DNA of 44,209 bases from JAJUFS01 sp964599565. Its GTDB lineage: Bacteria > Pseudomonadota > Gammaproteobacteria > Natronospirales > JAJUFS01. Made by a program: the position numbers and the translations under genes. Shown here one piece after another: positions 33,666-41,999 of this stretch (within the stretch, counting starts at the first letter, position 1; each line of letters starts with the position of its first letter). Location of the stretch: assembly GCA_964599565.1 (NCBI GenBank), contig CAZRFE010000012.1, positions 1 through 44,209 of the forward strand, read 5' to 3'. A model generated the notes under the pieces. That model saw only the letters and a program-made list of their open reading frames with translations. It did not search any database and was not told where the DNA came from.

Positions 33666-35357
33666 ATGAAGAACCCATTGCGCCGGCCGTCGCCTTTCAT
33701 GATCGCGTCCGGGTTGCTGATGCTCGCAACGCTCGCCGGTTGCGCGAGCTCCCGGACCGTCGAATGGCGGGGCGTCGAAATGGACGCGGCGAAGTTCGCG
33801 GACTGGGAATCCACCGCAGTCATGGGCGGGCCGCTGCGTCCCGCGCAGGCGGCGTATGACGTGCGTCACTACGATCTCGACATCGCCATATATCCCGCGG
33901 ACAAGCGCATCGAAGGCAGCAACGCGATCCGCGTCAATGTCGTGATGCCGCTGGACGTCTTCGAGATTCCGCTCGATCACCGCCTCACGCTCGGCGAAGT
34001 CACTGTCGACGGCAAACCTGCCGCGAACGTCACGCACGAGGACAATCTCGTGCGCATCGCGATTCCCGACGGCTGGGAGCACGGTGAGACACACACCGTG
34101 CGCGTGAGCTACGCGGGACAGCCATTCGAAGCGCTCGTGCCACCGTGGAAGGACGGTTTCGTGTGGAGTGCCAGCGCCAATGGCACGCCGTGGATCGCCA
34201 CGACATCGCAAGGCAGCGGCGGTGATCTGTGGTGGCCAGTGAAGGATCATCCGTCGGACGAACCGGACGAGGGCATGGACATCACGCTCAGCGTACCGGC
34301 GGGCCTCGTCGGCCTCACCAACGGCCGCAAGCTCGGCGAGCGCGAAGAGAACGGCCGCAGCATCAGCGAATGGCGCGTGCACTACCCGATCAACCAGTAC
34401 GACGTCGCCATCAACGTCGGGCCGTTCGTGCCCATCGAGACGACCTACACGCGGCTCGACGGACAGCCACAGACCATCGTCTTCTGGTCATTGCCCGAGC
34501 ATGAAGAGAAGGCACGCACGATGTGGCTCGACCAGGGCCCGAAGATTCTCGGTGCATTCGCGCAGCGTTTCGGTGAATACCCGTTCTGGAACGACAAGTA
34601 CTGGGTCGTCGAAACACCGCACCTCGGCATGGAACACCAGACCATCGTCGCGTACGGCAGCGACTTCAAGATCAACGATTTCGGTTTCGACTGGCTGCTG
34701 CTGCACGAAACCGCACACGAATGGTGGGGCAACAAGGTTTCCGCGAGCGACTGGGCGGACTGGTGGATACATGAAGGTTTCGGCGGCTATTCGCACGCGG
34801 TATACGTCGATGTCATGTCCGGCAAGGAACGCTACCTCGAATACATGCGCGAAAGCTGCACGCCGAAGAATTTCCGCGCGTACCGCAATCCTGTCATTCG
34901 CGGCACCGACCAGGTGGCGGAAGAGGCATACGTGCCCGAGGTGTATTCGAAGGCCGCATGCGCCATTCACACCTTGCGCTGGCTGATGGAAGACGCGGAC
35001 TTCAACAGCGCCATCCGGCGCTTCCAGGACGTGTTCGCCTACCGCACGGTGACCAGCCGCGATTTCATGAACGTCATCGCGAGCGTCGAAGGAAAACCCT
35101 ATGACTGGTTCTTCGACCGCTACTTCTGGCAGACGCGCATTCCGCGCTGGACGATGACGCGTGACGGCGAAACGCTGCATCTTGCGTGGGATGATCCGAT
35201 GTTCCAGCTGCCGATTCCCGTCAGCGTGGATGGCGAGATGCATCGCGTGGCGATGACGAATGGAAAGGGAATGCTTGATGTTCCGGCGGGAGCGGACGTG
35301 AAGATTGATCCGGAAGGATGGCTGCTGGCATTGCCGGTGAAAGATTCAGTGAAATGA
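33666..35357 (+). CDS. Second M1-family metallopeptidase lipoprotein
   Basis: A 563-residue lipoprotein (lipobox LAGC, Cys26) of the M1 family but far shorter than the previous one: it lacks the long C-terminal helical domain. The zinc site is HETAHEWWGN with the third ligand in HEGFGGY; the exopeptidase loop reads GMEHQTI rather than GAMEN. The catalytic Tyr is probably in EVYSKAACAI. It is like the leukotriene-A4-hydrolase-like/M1 peptidases of unknown specificity. Independent transcription is likely since the preceding gene has a terminator. Confidence 0.85.
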   Translation: MKNPLRRPSPFMIASGLLMLATLAGCASSRTVEWRGVEMDAAKFADWESTAVMGGPLRPAQAAYDVRHYDLDIAIYPADKRIEGSNAIRVNVVMPLDVFEIPLDHRLTLGEVTVDGKPAANVTHEDNLVRIAIPDGWEHGETHTVRVSYAGQPFEALVPPWKDGFVWSASANGTPWIATTSQGSGGDLWWPVKDHPSDEPDEGMDITLSVPAGLVGLTNGRKLGEREENGRSISEWRVHYPINQYDVAINVGPFVPIETTYTRLDGQPQTIVFWSLPEHEEKARTMWLDQGPKILGAFAQRFGEYPFWNDKYWVVETPHLGMEHQTIVAYGSDFKINDFGFDWLLLHETAHEWWGNKVSASDWADWWIHEGFGGYSHAVYVDVMSGKERYLEYMRESCTPKNFRAYRNPVIRGTDQVAEEAYVPEVYSKAACAIHTLRWLMEDADFNSAIRRFQDVFAYRTVTSRDFMNVIASVEGKPYDWFFDRYFWQTRIPRWTMTRDGETLHLAWDDPMFQLPIPVSVDGEMHRVAMTNGKGMLDVPAGADVKIDPEGWLLALPVKDSVK

Positions 35358-35366
35358 GTGAATCGG

Positions 35367-35390
35367 ACAAGGTCCCGGAAGGGACCTTGT
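35367..35390 (+). terminator. Hairpin after the second M1 gene, possible terminator
   Basis: A 10-bp perfect stem ACAAGGTCCC / GGGACCTTGT with a GGAA tetraloop, followed by only a weak TTTCGCT tract. Confidence 0.5.
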
Positions 35391-35418
35391 TTCGCTGCAG
35401 CTGCGGTTGGCAACAACT

Positions 35419-35491
35419 GACGCGAAAGCGTCTGATCCATGGATGCGTTTTTTAAGGATCGATTCCGCCTGACGGGGCCGCAAGGCCCCGT
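35419..35491. other. Two further hairpins in the M1-mutM convergent gap
   Basis: GACGC-GAAA-GCGTC (35419-35432) has a GNRA loop; ACGGGGCC-GCAA-GGCCCCGT (35472-35491) is GC-rich with another GNRA loop, followed by TGTTCTTCT. With the hairpin at 35367 they make three stem-loops in 189 nt. They may be terminators or a small RNA. Confidence 0.45.
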
Positions 35492-35546
35492 TGTTCTTCT
35501 CGACAGCCAATCATGTTGACCACGGCGCATCACGGACCCGTCAGGA

Positions 35547-36362
35547 TCACGACTGGCAGGAAGGACACCAGTACGTACTGCGTTGCCCCATCACCTTCTG
35601 CCTTATTTCCGTACCGCATGTCCGGCACGGCTCGCCGGCACGATCATAGACATTGAGATGAAGGCTGAAGTAGCCGGTGTTGCCGTCAGGCTGCGTGAAG
35701 TCGCGGAGTGTCGTGCCGCCTTTCGCGATCGCTTTCTGCAGGACGGTGCGTATCGCTTCGGCGAGGCGTGCGTACTCGATGCGCGTGATTCGCCCGGCAG
35801 CGCGGCCGGGGCGAATGCCGGCAAGGAACAAGGCTTCGCTTGCATAGATGTTGCCGACACCGACAACAATGGCCGCGTTCATGATGAACAGTTTCACGGC
35901 GAGCTTTCGCCTGCGCGATTTCTCGAACAGCTGATCGCCGTCGAATGCATCCGACAGCGGCTCGGGACCAAGACGCTCGAGCAGCGCGTGCGCCGAAGGA
36001 TCGCCCGTTGTCCAGTGCACGCTCCCGAAGCGGCGCGGATCGTTGAAGCGAAGGCAGCGGTCGCCGTCGAAGATGATGTCGAGATGGTCGTGCTTTCCAG
36101 GCGGCGTTGCCGCAGGAATGACGCGCAGGTGTCCGGACATGCCGAGATGCAGCAGCAGCGTGCCGGAGGCGAAACGGAACAGGAGATATTTCGCGCGGCG
36201 CTCGATGGCATTGAGCCGCTCGCCTTCGAGCGTCCTTGCGAGCGCGCGCGGCACCGGCCAGCGCAGGCCGCGATGCCGCACGATGACCTTCTCCACGATG
36301 CGATGCTCGAGATGCGGCGCAACGCCGCGGCGCGTGGTTTCGACTTCGGGAAGTTCAGGCAC
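35547..36362 (-). CDS. mutM: Formamidopyrimidine-DNA glycosylase MutM (Fpg)
   Basis: MutM removes 8-oxoguanine and FaPy lesions with its N-terminal proline as nucleophile. The 271-residue protein starts PELPEVETTRRG after the initiator, so the start must be the GTG at 36362; an upstream GTG at 36371, which gives a GTGA overlap with the gene before, would bury the essential Pro behind four residues. Other motifs: KYLLFRF, HLGMSGHLRV, DPRRFGS, GVGNIYASEALF, and a C-terminal zinc finger (CRTCG ... CPSCQ). Last gene of the Gld-like ABC operon, which is an unusual setting. Confidence 0.95.
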   Translation of the reverse strand: MPELPEVETTRRGVAPHLEHRIVEKVIVRHRGLRWPVPRALARTLEGERLNAIERRAKYLLFRFASGTLLLHLGMSGHLRVIPAATPPGKHDHLDIIFDGDRCLRFNDPRRFGSVHWTTGDPSAHALLERLGPEPLSDAFDGDQLFEKSRRRKLAVKLFIMNAAIVVGVGNIYASEALFLAGIRPGRAAGRITRIEYARLAEAIRTVLQKAIAKGGTTLRDFTQPDGNTGYFSLHLNVYDRAGEPCRTCGTEIRQKVMGQRSTYWCPSCQS

Positions 36363-36367
36363 GCCGT

Positions 36368-37219
36368 TCACTCGTGGTGTTGCGCGGACGGCGGCAACGC
36401 AAGCAGTTCTTCTGCAGCCGCGCGCGGCAGGAAATACGTGACAGCGGGATCCGCGCGCGTGAGCAGCAATGTCTCATCGCGAATCTCCACGCCGAAACGG
36501 AGTTCCGTTCCGTCATCAAATGTTATCGACACCTCGCCGTCGCGCGGTACGGAATCCGCGGGCGTGACGTTCAATGCCGTGGCATGCCGCCATGCGTCCA
36601 CGAGCGCATGCAGTGCATCCGTCGTGACCGCGGAATCTTCCGGCTGCAATGTCCACGCAACGCCGGATTTCGCAAGTCGCGTGCCGTCCGGCAGCGCGAT
36701 GGACTGCACATCGCGCGCCTTGGGCAGAACGCGCCGGCTGGCGTAATCCAGCGGGTTGCGCTGCACGCGGTAACTCAGCACGTCGCCAACGAGATACACG
36801 AAGCCATCCTTCAGCAGGTAGCGCTCGCTGCCGAGCGCCGTTCGGTCGCCGAGCAGCAGCTCATGTCCGTTCACATGCAGCCGCCAGCGCGGCTGTTCAA
36901 GACCCAGCGCCGCGAGATCCGCATCAGCGGCCGCGTAACGGCGTCGCACGGGCTCATGCAGCGAATCAAGCAATGCATTCACCTGGAATTCGTCGGCGGG
37001 AAGCGCGAACGGCGCGGTGACATTCCATTGATCGCCGTCAGCCTGCACGGTGAACCGCAGCGCGCCGCTGTCGAACACGTCAATGCGCGTGATGGATGCA
37101 TCCGGCGCAAATACCGCAACCTGCGTGCCGGACGTCGGTTCCGGCGCAAGCCAGATGAACATGCCAAGCGCCGCGATCACGGCGGCGAGAAGGAGATTGG
37201 TGCGCAAGCGGCGATGCAT
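36368..37219 (-). CDS. DUF4340-domain membrane-anchored protein
   Basis: A 283-residue protein with an N-terminal TM (about residues 8-25) and a periplasmic part made of two DUF4340-like halves (ITRIDVFDSGALRFTVQADG, DQWNVTAP; VQSIALPDGTRLAKSGVAW). Such proteins are found beside GldG-like proteins and ABC permeases. Its start overlaps the GldG stop by one base. Function unknown; a partner of the transporter in the envelope is likely. Confidence 0.8.
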   Translation of the reverse strand: MHRRLRTNLLLAAVIAALGMFIWLAPEPTSGTQVAVFAPDASITRIDVFDSGALRFTVQADGDQWNVTAPFALPADEFQVNALLDSLHEPVRRRYAAADADLAALGLEQPRWRLHVNGHELLLGDRTALGSERYLLKDGFVYLVGDVLSYRVQRNPLDYASRRVLPKARDVQSIALPDGTRLAKSGVAWTLQPEDSAVTTDALHALVDAWRHATALNVTPADSVPRDGEVSITFDDGTELRFGVEIRDETLLLTRADPAVTYFLPRAAAEELLALPPSAQHHE

Positions 37220-38553
37220 CAGCGCTTGCGTCGCCGCAGGGATACAAGCACGCCCGCGCCGAGCAGCGCCAGCGGCAACAGCAGGAGAAAGCCGACCGCG
37301 ATGGCGATCTGTGCCCCGCGGCCAAGGTCGAGGACGATGTCCGGCGCCTGCTTGACGTGAATGTCGAGCAGCGTGTCCTCGGCGCCGAGCCAGTTGAAGA
37401 TGTTCACGGCGAGATCGCGGTTGCCCTGGTTGCCGATGAACGCGTTCGAGGCGAAATCGCCGTCGCCGATCACGACAACGCGCTGCACACCGGCATCCTT
37501 CGCGCGTTCCAGCGCGATGCCGACGGTGAGCGGTCCCATCTCTTCGTTCTCGCCGGGCGTGACATTGCCGGCAAGCGGACCGGTCTCACGCCAGCTCTCC
37601 GGCAGCGCGCGCAGGAAGGGAACGGACGTCCAGGCATCGCCGTGCGCGGCGAGTGCGGCCGCGCGCGGAAACAGGCTCATCAGCGTGAGTCCCCCCGCCG
37701 GTCCCGCGGCGGGATAATCCGTCACGACGGCAATGGTGGGATCCGCAACGCCGAGCAGTTGCGTCGTTGCATCCACGACCGTGCCGGGCTTCACGGCGAT
37801 GTTCAATGCGTCTTCCAGTTCCGGCAGCGGCGCGACGCCTTCCGGATCGGTCAGCCACAGCAGGTTGCCGCCGGCATCGAGATACTGCTTCACGCGCGCG
37901 GTTTCCGCGGGCAGCCACGCAACCCGCGGTCCCGCGACAACGAGAATGCCGGTGTTGTCCGGCAGCGCGGTTCTCGCGAGATTCAGCGCCTGCACGTGAA
38001 AGCCCTGCCGCACGAGTTCCGCGCCGAGCGTTGCGAGATCGAAATTCGCGCGGCCGTCGTGCGCGCGCTCGCCGTGACCGGTCATGAACACGGCCCACGC
38101 ATCCTTGCCGCGCACGAGCCGCGCGATCGCCTGGCTGATCGTGCTCTCGTTCGCGCTGCTGATCTGCTCTTCGCGTCCCTGGTAACGGATCACGAGCGTG
38201 CCGTCGAAACGTACGCCGGCGGCACGCGCGCGTTCCGGCGAGAGATCGGGATTCACGAATTCAAGCGCAATGTCCGGTTTCACCCGCTGGTACCGCTCGA
38301 TGAGGGTGCGGATGCCCGTGCGAAGCATTTCGTCGTCGCTCGCGAACGCCGTGATCGAAACGGGCGCCGGCAGCGCTTCCAGCAACGCAGCGCTTTCATC
38401 GGTGAGCGAGTTTCGCTGGTTCGCCGTCCAGTCGAACGCGATGCTGTAGCGTTCGCCGAGCCACGCGACGCTGCCGAGCAGCACAAGCACGAGCACCACG
38501 AACAGCGCGTTCTGAAAGCGAAGAAACCACTGCATGCGGTTGCCTGTCTGCAT
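37219..38553 (-). CDS. GldG-like ABC transporter auxiliary protein
   Basis: A 444-residue protein with a TM helix near residues 12-32 and another at the C terminus (IAIAVGFLLLLPLALLGAGV, then RRRKR). The periplasmic part has the GldG/IFT52-like pattern: NSLTDESAALLEALPAPVSI, LVIRYQGREEQIS, VFMTGHGER, LVVAGPRVAWLPAET, GNLLWLTDPEG. In Bacteroidetes GldG works with GldA/GldF; homologues elsewhere have unknown roles. Start ATG 38553 has AAGGAGA 6 nt upstream. Co-transcribed with ATPase and permease. Confidence 0.85.
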   Translation of the reverse strand: MQTGNRMQWFLRFQNALFVVLVLVLLGSVAWLGERYSIAFDWTANQRNSLTDESAALLEALPAPVSITAFASDDEMLRTGIRTLIERYQRVKPDIALEFVNPDLSPERARAAGVRFDGTLVIRYQGREEQISSANESTISQAIARLVRGKDAWAVFMTGHGERAHDGRANFDLATLGAELVRQGFHVQALNLARTALPDNTGILVVAGPRVAWLPAETARVKQYLDAGGNLLWLTDPEGVAPLPELEDALNIAVKPGTVVDATTQLLGVADPTIAVVTDYPAAGPAGGLTLMSLFPRAAALAAHGDAWTSVPFLRALPESWRETGPLAGNVTPGENEEMGPLTVGIALERAKDAGVQRVVVIGDGDFASNAFIGNQGNRDLAVNIFNWLGAEDTLLDIHVKQAPDIVLDLGRGAQIAIAVGFLLLLPLALLGAGVLVSLRRRKR

Positions 38554-38562
38554 GTCGTCTCC

Positions 38563-39324
38563 TTACGCCTGCACGCGTTCGGCATCGAGGCGGCGCGCGC
38601 TGAACGCGAGGAACGCGGCCATGAAGACGAGGTAATAGATGACATCGCCGGTCGCGAACACGCCGCGCAGCATCGCGTGGTAATGGTTCAGCAGCGACAG
38701 CCAGTCGGCGACGCCCTGCTCTCCCGCTCCGGCTGCGTTGACGAGCCACAGGAGCAGCAGCAGGCCGAAGGTTGCAACCGCCGCGACAACCGGCTGTCGT
38801 GTCAGCGTGGACATGAACACGCCCGCGCTTGCGAATGCAGCCGTCATCAAGAACAGGCCGAGCATGCTCGCGATGAGACGCCCGACATCGAGATCCGTGC
38901 CGATGGCAAGTGCGAGCGGCATGGCCGCGATCAGCACGACCTGGACGGCGAGATACGCGAGCGTGGCGGCGAACTTGCCAAGCACGATGGACGCCGTACT
39001 CACGGGAGCGGCGCGCAGCAGCGTGAGCGTGCCGCTGCGCCTTTCTTCCGCAACGAGCCGCATGGTCATGAGCGGCACGACCATCAGCATCACGATGGAT
39101 GCCGCGGAGAACAGCGGTGCAACGATGAGATCGCCAACGCCGGGCGGCGTCGCCTGGTAGGAGGCGTACTGCGCCTGGACCGCGGAGAAACCATCGAGCT
39201 GCACGAGGAACATCCACGCGAGAATGAACTGCACGACGGCAAGCACGATCCACGCGAGCGGCGCGAGAAACAGCGTCTGCAGTTCCTTGCGCGCGATCGT
39301 CAGCGACATGGACAACGTCTTCAT
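38563..39324 (-). CDS. GldF-like ABC-2 type permease
   Basis: A 253-residue integral membrane protein with about six TM helices (LAPLAWIVLAVVQFILAW, LIVAPLFSAASIVMLMVVPL, YLAVQVVLIAAMPLAL). It has the ABC-2 pattern with MRLVAEERRSGTLTLLRAAPVS between helices two and three, which contacts the ATPase. The ATG at 39324 overlaps the ATPase stop by four bases. Confidence 0.87.
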   Translation of the reverse strand: MKTLSMSLTIARKELQTLFLAPLAWIVLAVVQFILAWMFLVQLDGFSAVQAQYASYQATPPGVGDLIVAPLFSAASIVMLMVVPLMTMRLVAEERRSGTLTLLRAAPVSTASIVLGKFAATLAYLAVQVVLIAAMPLALAIGTDLDVGRLIASMLGLFLMTAAFASAGVFMSTLTRQPVVAAVATFGLLLLLWLVNAAGAGEQGVADWLSLLNHYHAMLRGVFATGDVIYYLVFMAAFLAFSARRLDAERVQA

Positions 39325-40274
39325 GCAGCGTCCTCCTTCGCCTCGGCGCCATCGCCCGACGTCAGTTCCACGAACACCTGTTCCAGCGTCTTTCGTTCCG
39401 GCACGAGTTCGAACAGTCCCCAGCCGCCTTCCACCGCGAGCGTTGCGATGCGCTGCGGGACATCCTGTGAACCGTCGTGCCGCAGCCGCGCGCGCGTCTC
39501 GCCGAGCATCTCCACGCGCTTGACGCCGGGAAGCCTTGCCAGCGCATCGGCATCCGGGAGCCGCGCCGCGCCGATCACGGTCGCATCGGCGTGCATGCCG
39601 GCATCGAGCCTGTCCATGCTGTCGCTGTACACCGCGCGCCCGCGGTTGATGATGAGTACGCGCGAACACAGCATCTGCACTTCCGGAAGAATGTGCGTGG
39701 AAAGAATGACGCTGTGATCGCGGCCGAGCGCGCGGATGAGTTCGCGGATTTCGCGGATCTGTATCGGATCGAGCCCGACGGTCGGTTCGTCGAGAATGAC
39801 GATGGCGGGTTCGTGGATGATGGCCTGCGCGATGCCGACGCGCTGCTGGTAGCCCTTGGAGAGATTTCCGACCAGGCGACGGCTCACCTCGCCGAGTCCG
39901 CAACGCTCAAGCGCAGTATCCATCGCGCGCGCAACCTCGCGTCGCGGCACGGCATGCAGCCTTGCGCAGAAGCGCAGGTACTCGCGTACCGAAAGCTCCG
40001 GGTAGACGGGTGGCTGCTCCGGCAGGTAGCCAAGCAGCGCCTTTGCCCGGTCCGGTTCATCGAGAAGGTCGATCCCACCAAGACGGATGCGTCCCGCGCT
40101 CGGCGCAAGGCAGCCGGCCAGCATCTGCATGGTGCTCGACTTGCCCGCGCCGTTGGGGCCGAGGAAGCCAAGCACTTCGCCGCGGCGCAGTTCGAAGCCA
40201 AGATCGCGCACCGCGACAAGATCGCCGTAGCGGCGCCAGAGATTTTCCACGGAAACCAGGATGTCGCCGGACAT
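39321..40274 (-). CDS. GldA-like ABC transporter ATPase
   Basis: A 317-residue ABC ATPase with all motifs intact: Walker A GPNGAGKSS, Q-loop YLPEQPPVYPELSV, signature LSKGYQQRVGIAQA, Walker B IVILDEPTVGLDP, and the switch His in STHILPE. A C-terminal domain of about 90 residues (residues 225-315) follows. The ATG at 40274 has AGGAGA about 6 nt upstream; ORF starts further upstream lie in the promoter region. First gene of ATPase - permease - GldG - DUF4340 - mutM; it diverges from the desaturase gene. Confidence 0.93.
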   Translation of the reverse strand: MSGDILVSVENLWRRYGDLVAVRDLGFELRRGEVLGFLGPNGAGKSSTMQMLAGCLAPSAGRIRLGGIDLLDEPDRAKALLGYLPEQPPVYPELSVREYLRFCARLHAVPRREVARAMDTALERCGLGEVSRRLVGNLSKGYQQRVGIAQAIIHEPAIVILDEPTVGLDPIQIREIRELIRALGRDHSVILSTHILPEVQMLCSRVLIINRGRAVYSDSMDRLDAGMHADATVIGAARLPDADALARLPGVKRVEMLGETRARLRHDGSQDVPQRIATLAVEGGWGLFELVPERKTLEQVFVELTSGDGAEAKEDAA

Positions 40275-40340
40275 CGTCTTCTCCTGCTGCAGCGCGCTAC
40301 TGTAAATCATCAACCGGGCGCGCGAGGGGTTATTCCCGTG

Positions 40341-40370
40341 TAGACCCCCCTGCCGGGAATGCCCTATAGT
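40341..40370 (+). promoter_or_regulatory. Probable promoter of the desaturase gene
   Basis: TAGACC (40341-40346), 18 nt, TATAGT (40365-40370). The predicted start near 40377 excludes the far-upstream ATG at 40359 as initiator. Confidence 0.4.
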
Positions 40371-40409
40371 GCGGCCACAACTTTAACGCCTATGGCAGGT
40401 TTTTTCTTC

Positions 40410-41582
40410 ATGATCAACAGCTTGTTGAACGGATTACTCGACGCGCCCGTTTGGGCGATCGTTCTTTACACGCTCATCGTCACGCACATCACCGTGACGG
40501 CCGTGACGCTTTACCTGCATCGCGATGCGACGCATCGCGGCCTCGACCTCAATGAAGGCGTGCGTCATTTCTTCCGCTTCTGGCTGTGGATGACGACGGC
40601 GATGCTGACGAAGGACTGGGTGGCCGTGCATCGCAAGCATCACGCGAAGTGCGAAACCGCCGAAGATCCGCACAGCCCGCAGGTGCTCGGCCTGAAGAAG
40701 GTGCTGCTCGAAGGTGCGGAACTCTACCGCGTCGAGGCGAACAAGGCAGAGACGCTGGAGAAGTTCGGCCGCGGCACGCCGGATGACTGGGTCGAGCGCA
40801 ACGTGTATTCGCGCTTTCCGATTCTCGGCGTCTCGCTGCTGCTCGTGATCAACGTCGTGCTGTTCGGCGCACTGGGCCTGACCGTATGGGCGATCCAGAT
40901 GATCACGATTCCCGTGCTTGCCGCGGGCGTCATCAACGGCATCGGCCACTACTTCGGTTACCGCAACTTCGAGTGCAAGGACGCGGCGACGAACGTCATG
41001 CCCTGGGGCGTGATCATGGGCGGCGAGGAACTGCACAACAACCACCACGCATATCCGAGTTCCGCGAAGTTCGCGCTGCGTCGCGGCGAGTTCGACATCG
41101 GCTGGCTGTACATCAAGGTGCTCGGCTTCCTTGGTCTTGCGAAGGTTCGCCGCGTGGCGCCGACGCCGTCCGTCGACGTCGAACGCCGGCAGCTTGATCT
41201 CGACACCGTGAAGGCCGTGATCGTCGCGCGCCTGCATGTGCTGCGCGACTACACCTCGCACGTGACGCTGCCGACGGTGAAGAGCGAGATTGCCGAGGCC
41301 GGGCGCAAGGCGCGCATGCTGTTCGTGCGCGAAGCGTCGCTGCTCGACGAGAAGGCGAGACACAGCCTGAACCTGCTGCTCGAGAAGAACGAACGGCTGA
41401 AGACCGTGCACGACTTCCGCGAGCGCCTGCAGAAACTGTGGGAGTCCTCCACGCTCTCCAACGAGAAGCTGGTCGAATCGTTCCGCCACTGGTGCGAGGA
41501 AGCCGAGAAGAGCGGCGTCGAGGCGCTGGCGAATTTCGCGCAGCGGTTGCGCGGCTATCGCCTGCAGGCGATGCCTGCATAA
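40410..41582 (+). CDS. Membrane fatty-acid (acyl) delta-9-type desaturase with C-terminal extension
   Basis: A 390-residue membrane di-iron desaturase that introduces a double bond in acyl chains, thus adjusting membrane fluidity. It has the three His boxes: HRDATHR, HRKHH and HNNHH, with about four TM helices. About 130 residues after the desaturase core (from about residue 265) form a charged helical tail (LDTVKAVIVARLHVLRDY, LLDEKARHSLNLLLEKN) also seen in related proteobacterial proteins. The start may be ATG 40410 (MINSLLNGLL, family-like) or 40392; ATG 40359 is upstream of the predicted transcription start. Electron donor not encoded nearby. Confidence 0.87.
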   Translation: MINSLLNGLLDAPVWAIVLYTLIVTHITVTAVTLYLHRDATHRGLDLNEGVRHFFRFWLWMTTAMLTKDWVAVHRKHHAKCETAEDPHSPQVLGLKKVLLEGAELYRVEANKAETLEKFGRGTPDDWVERNVYSRFPILGVSLLLVINVVLFGALGLTVWAIQMITIPVLAAGVINGIGHYFGYRNFECKDAATNVMPWGVIMGGEELHNNHHAYPSSAKFALRRGEFDIGWLYIKVLGFLGLAKVRRVAPTPSVDVERRQLDLDTVKAVIVARLHVLRDYTSHVTLPTVKSEIAEAGRKARMLFVREASLLDEKARHSLNLLLEKNERLKTVHDFRERLQKLWESSTLSNEKLVESFRHWCEEAEKSGVEALANFAQRLRGYRLQAMPA

Positions 41583-41603
41583 GAGAAGCATGCAGTACAA
41601 AAA

Positions 41604-41629
41604 AAAAAGCGGGCTTCGGCCCGCTTTTT
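41604..41629. terminator. Bidirectional terminator between the desaturase and yjdM genes
   Basis: AAAAAGCGGGC (41604-41614) / GCCCGCTTTTT (41619-41629) around a TTCG tetraloop: 11-bp stem with A-run on one side and T-run on the other, so it works in both directions. Confidence 0.94.
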
Positions 41630-41647
41630 CCTTGCACGCGATACGCC

Positions 41648-41983
41648 CTACGCTTTCTTCACGAATTCCGATTTCAGCTTCATCGCGCCGAATCCCTCGA
41701 TCCGGCAGTCGATGTCGTGATCGCCTTCCACGAGCCGGATGTTCTTCACCTTCGTGCCGACCTTCACGACCGACGAGGCGCCTTTCACCTTCAGGTCCTT
41801 GATCACCGTGACCGCGTCGCCGTCGCGAAGCACGTTGCCGTGCGCATCACGGACGGTCTTTCCTTCTTCCGCCGCCGCTGCCTGCGGCAGCCATTCATGC
41901 CCGCACTCCGGGCAGACGAACTGGCCGCGGTCTTCGTAGGTGAATGCCGACGCGCATTCCGGGCAGGCAGGCAATGTGCTCAT
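41648..41983 (-). CDS. YjdM/PhnA-type zinc-ribbon protein
   Basis: A 111-residue protein with an N-terminal zinc ribbon (CPECASAF ... CPECGHEW, residues 7-30) and the conserved C-terminal PhnA domain (VRDAHGNVLRDGDAVTVIKD, LKVKGASSVVKVGTKVKNI). The name PhnA for phosphonate metabolism is historic; no phosphonate role is shown for this form. The ATG at 41983 has AGGAAA upstream. It lies 16 nt after ggt on the same strand, so it ends the coaD-ferredoxin-ggt operon or is close to it. Confidence 0.88.
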   Translation of the reverse strand: MSTLPACPECASAFTYEDRGQFVCPECGHEWLPQAAAAEEGKTVRDAHGNVLRDGDAVTVIKDLKVKGASSVVKVGTKVKNIRLVEGDHDIDCRIEGFGAMKLKSEFVKKA

Positions 41984-41999
41984 CTCGGTTTCCTTTCGA

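Noticed and set aside
37357..39717. A 786-residue plus-strand open frame opposite the Gld-like genes
   Set aside because: Antisense to conserved membrane proteins; His/Arg-rich low-complexity product with no recognisable domain.
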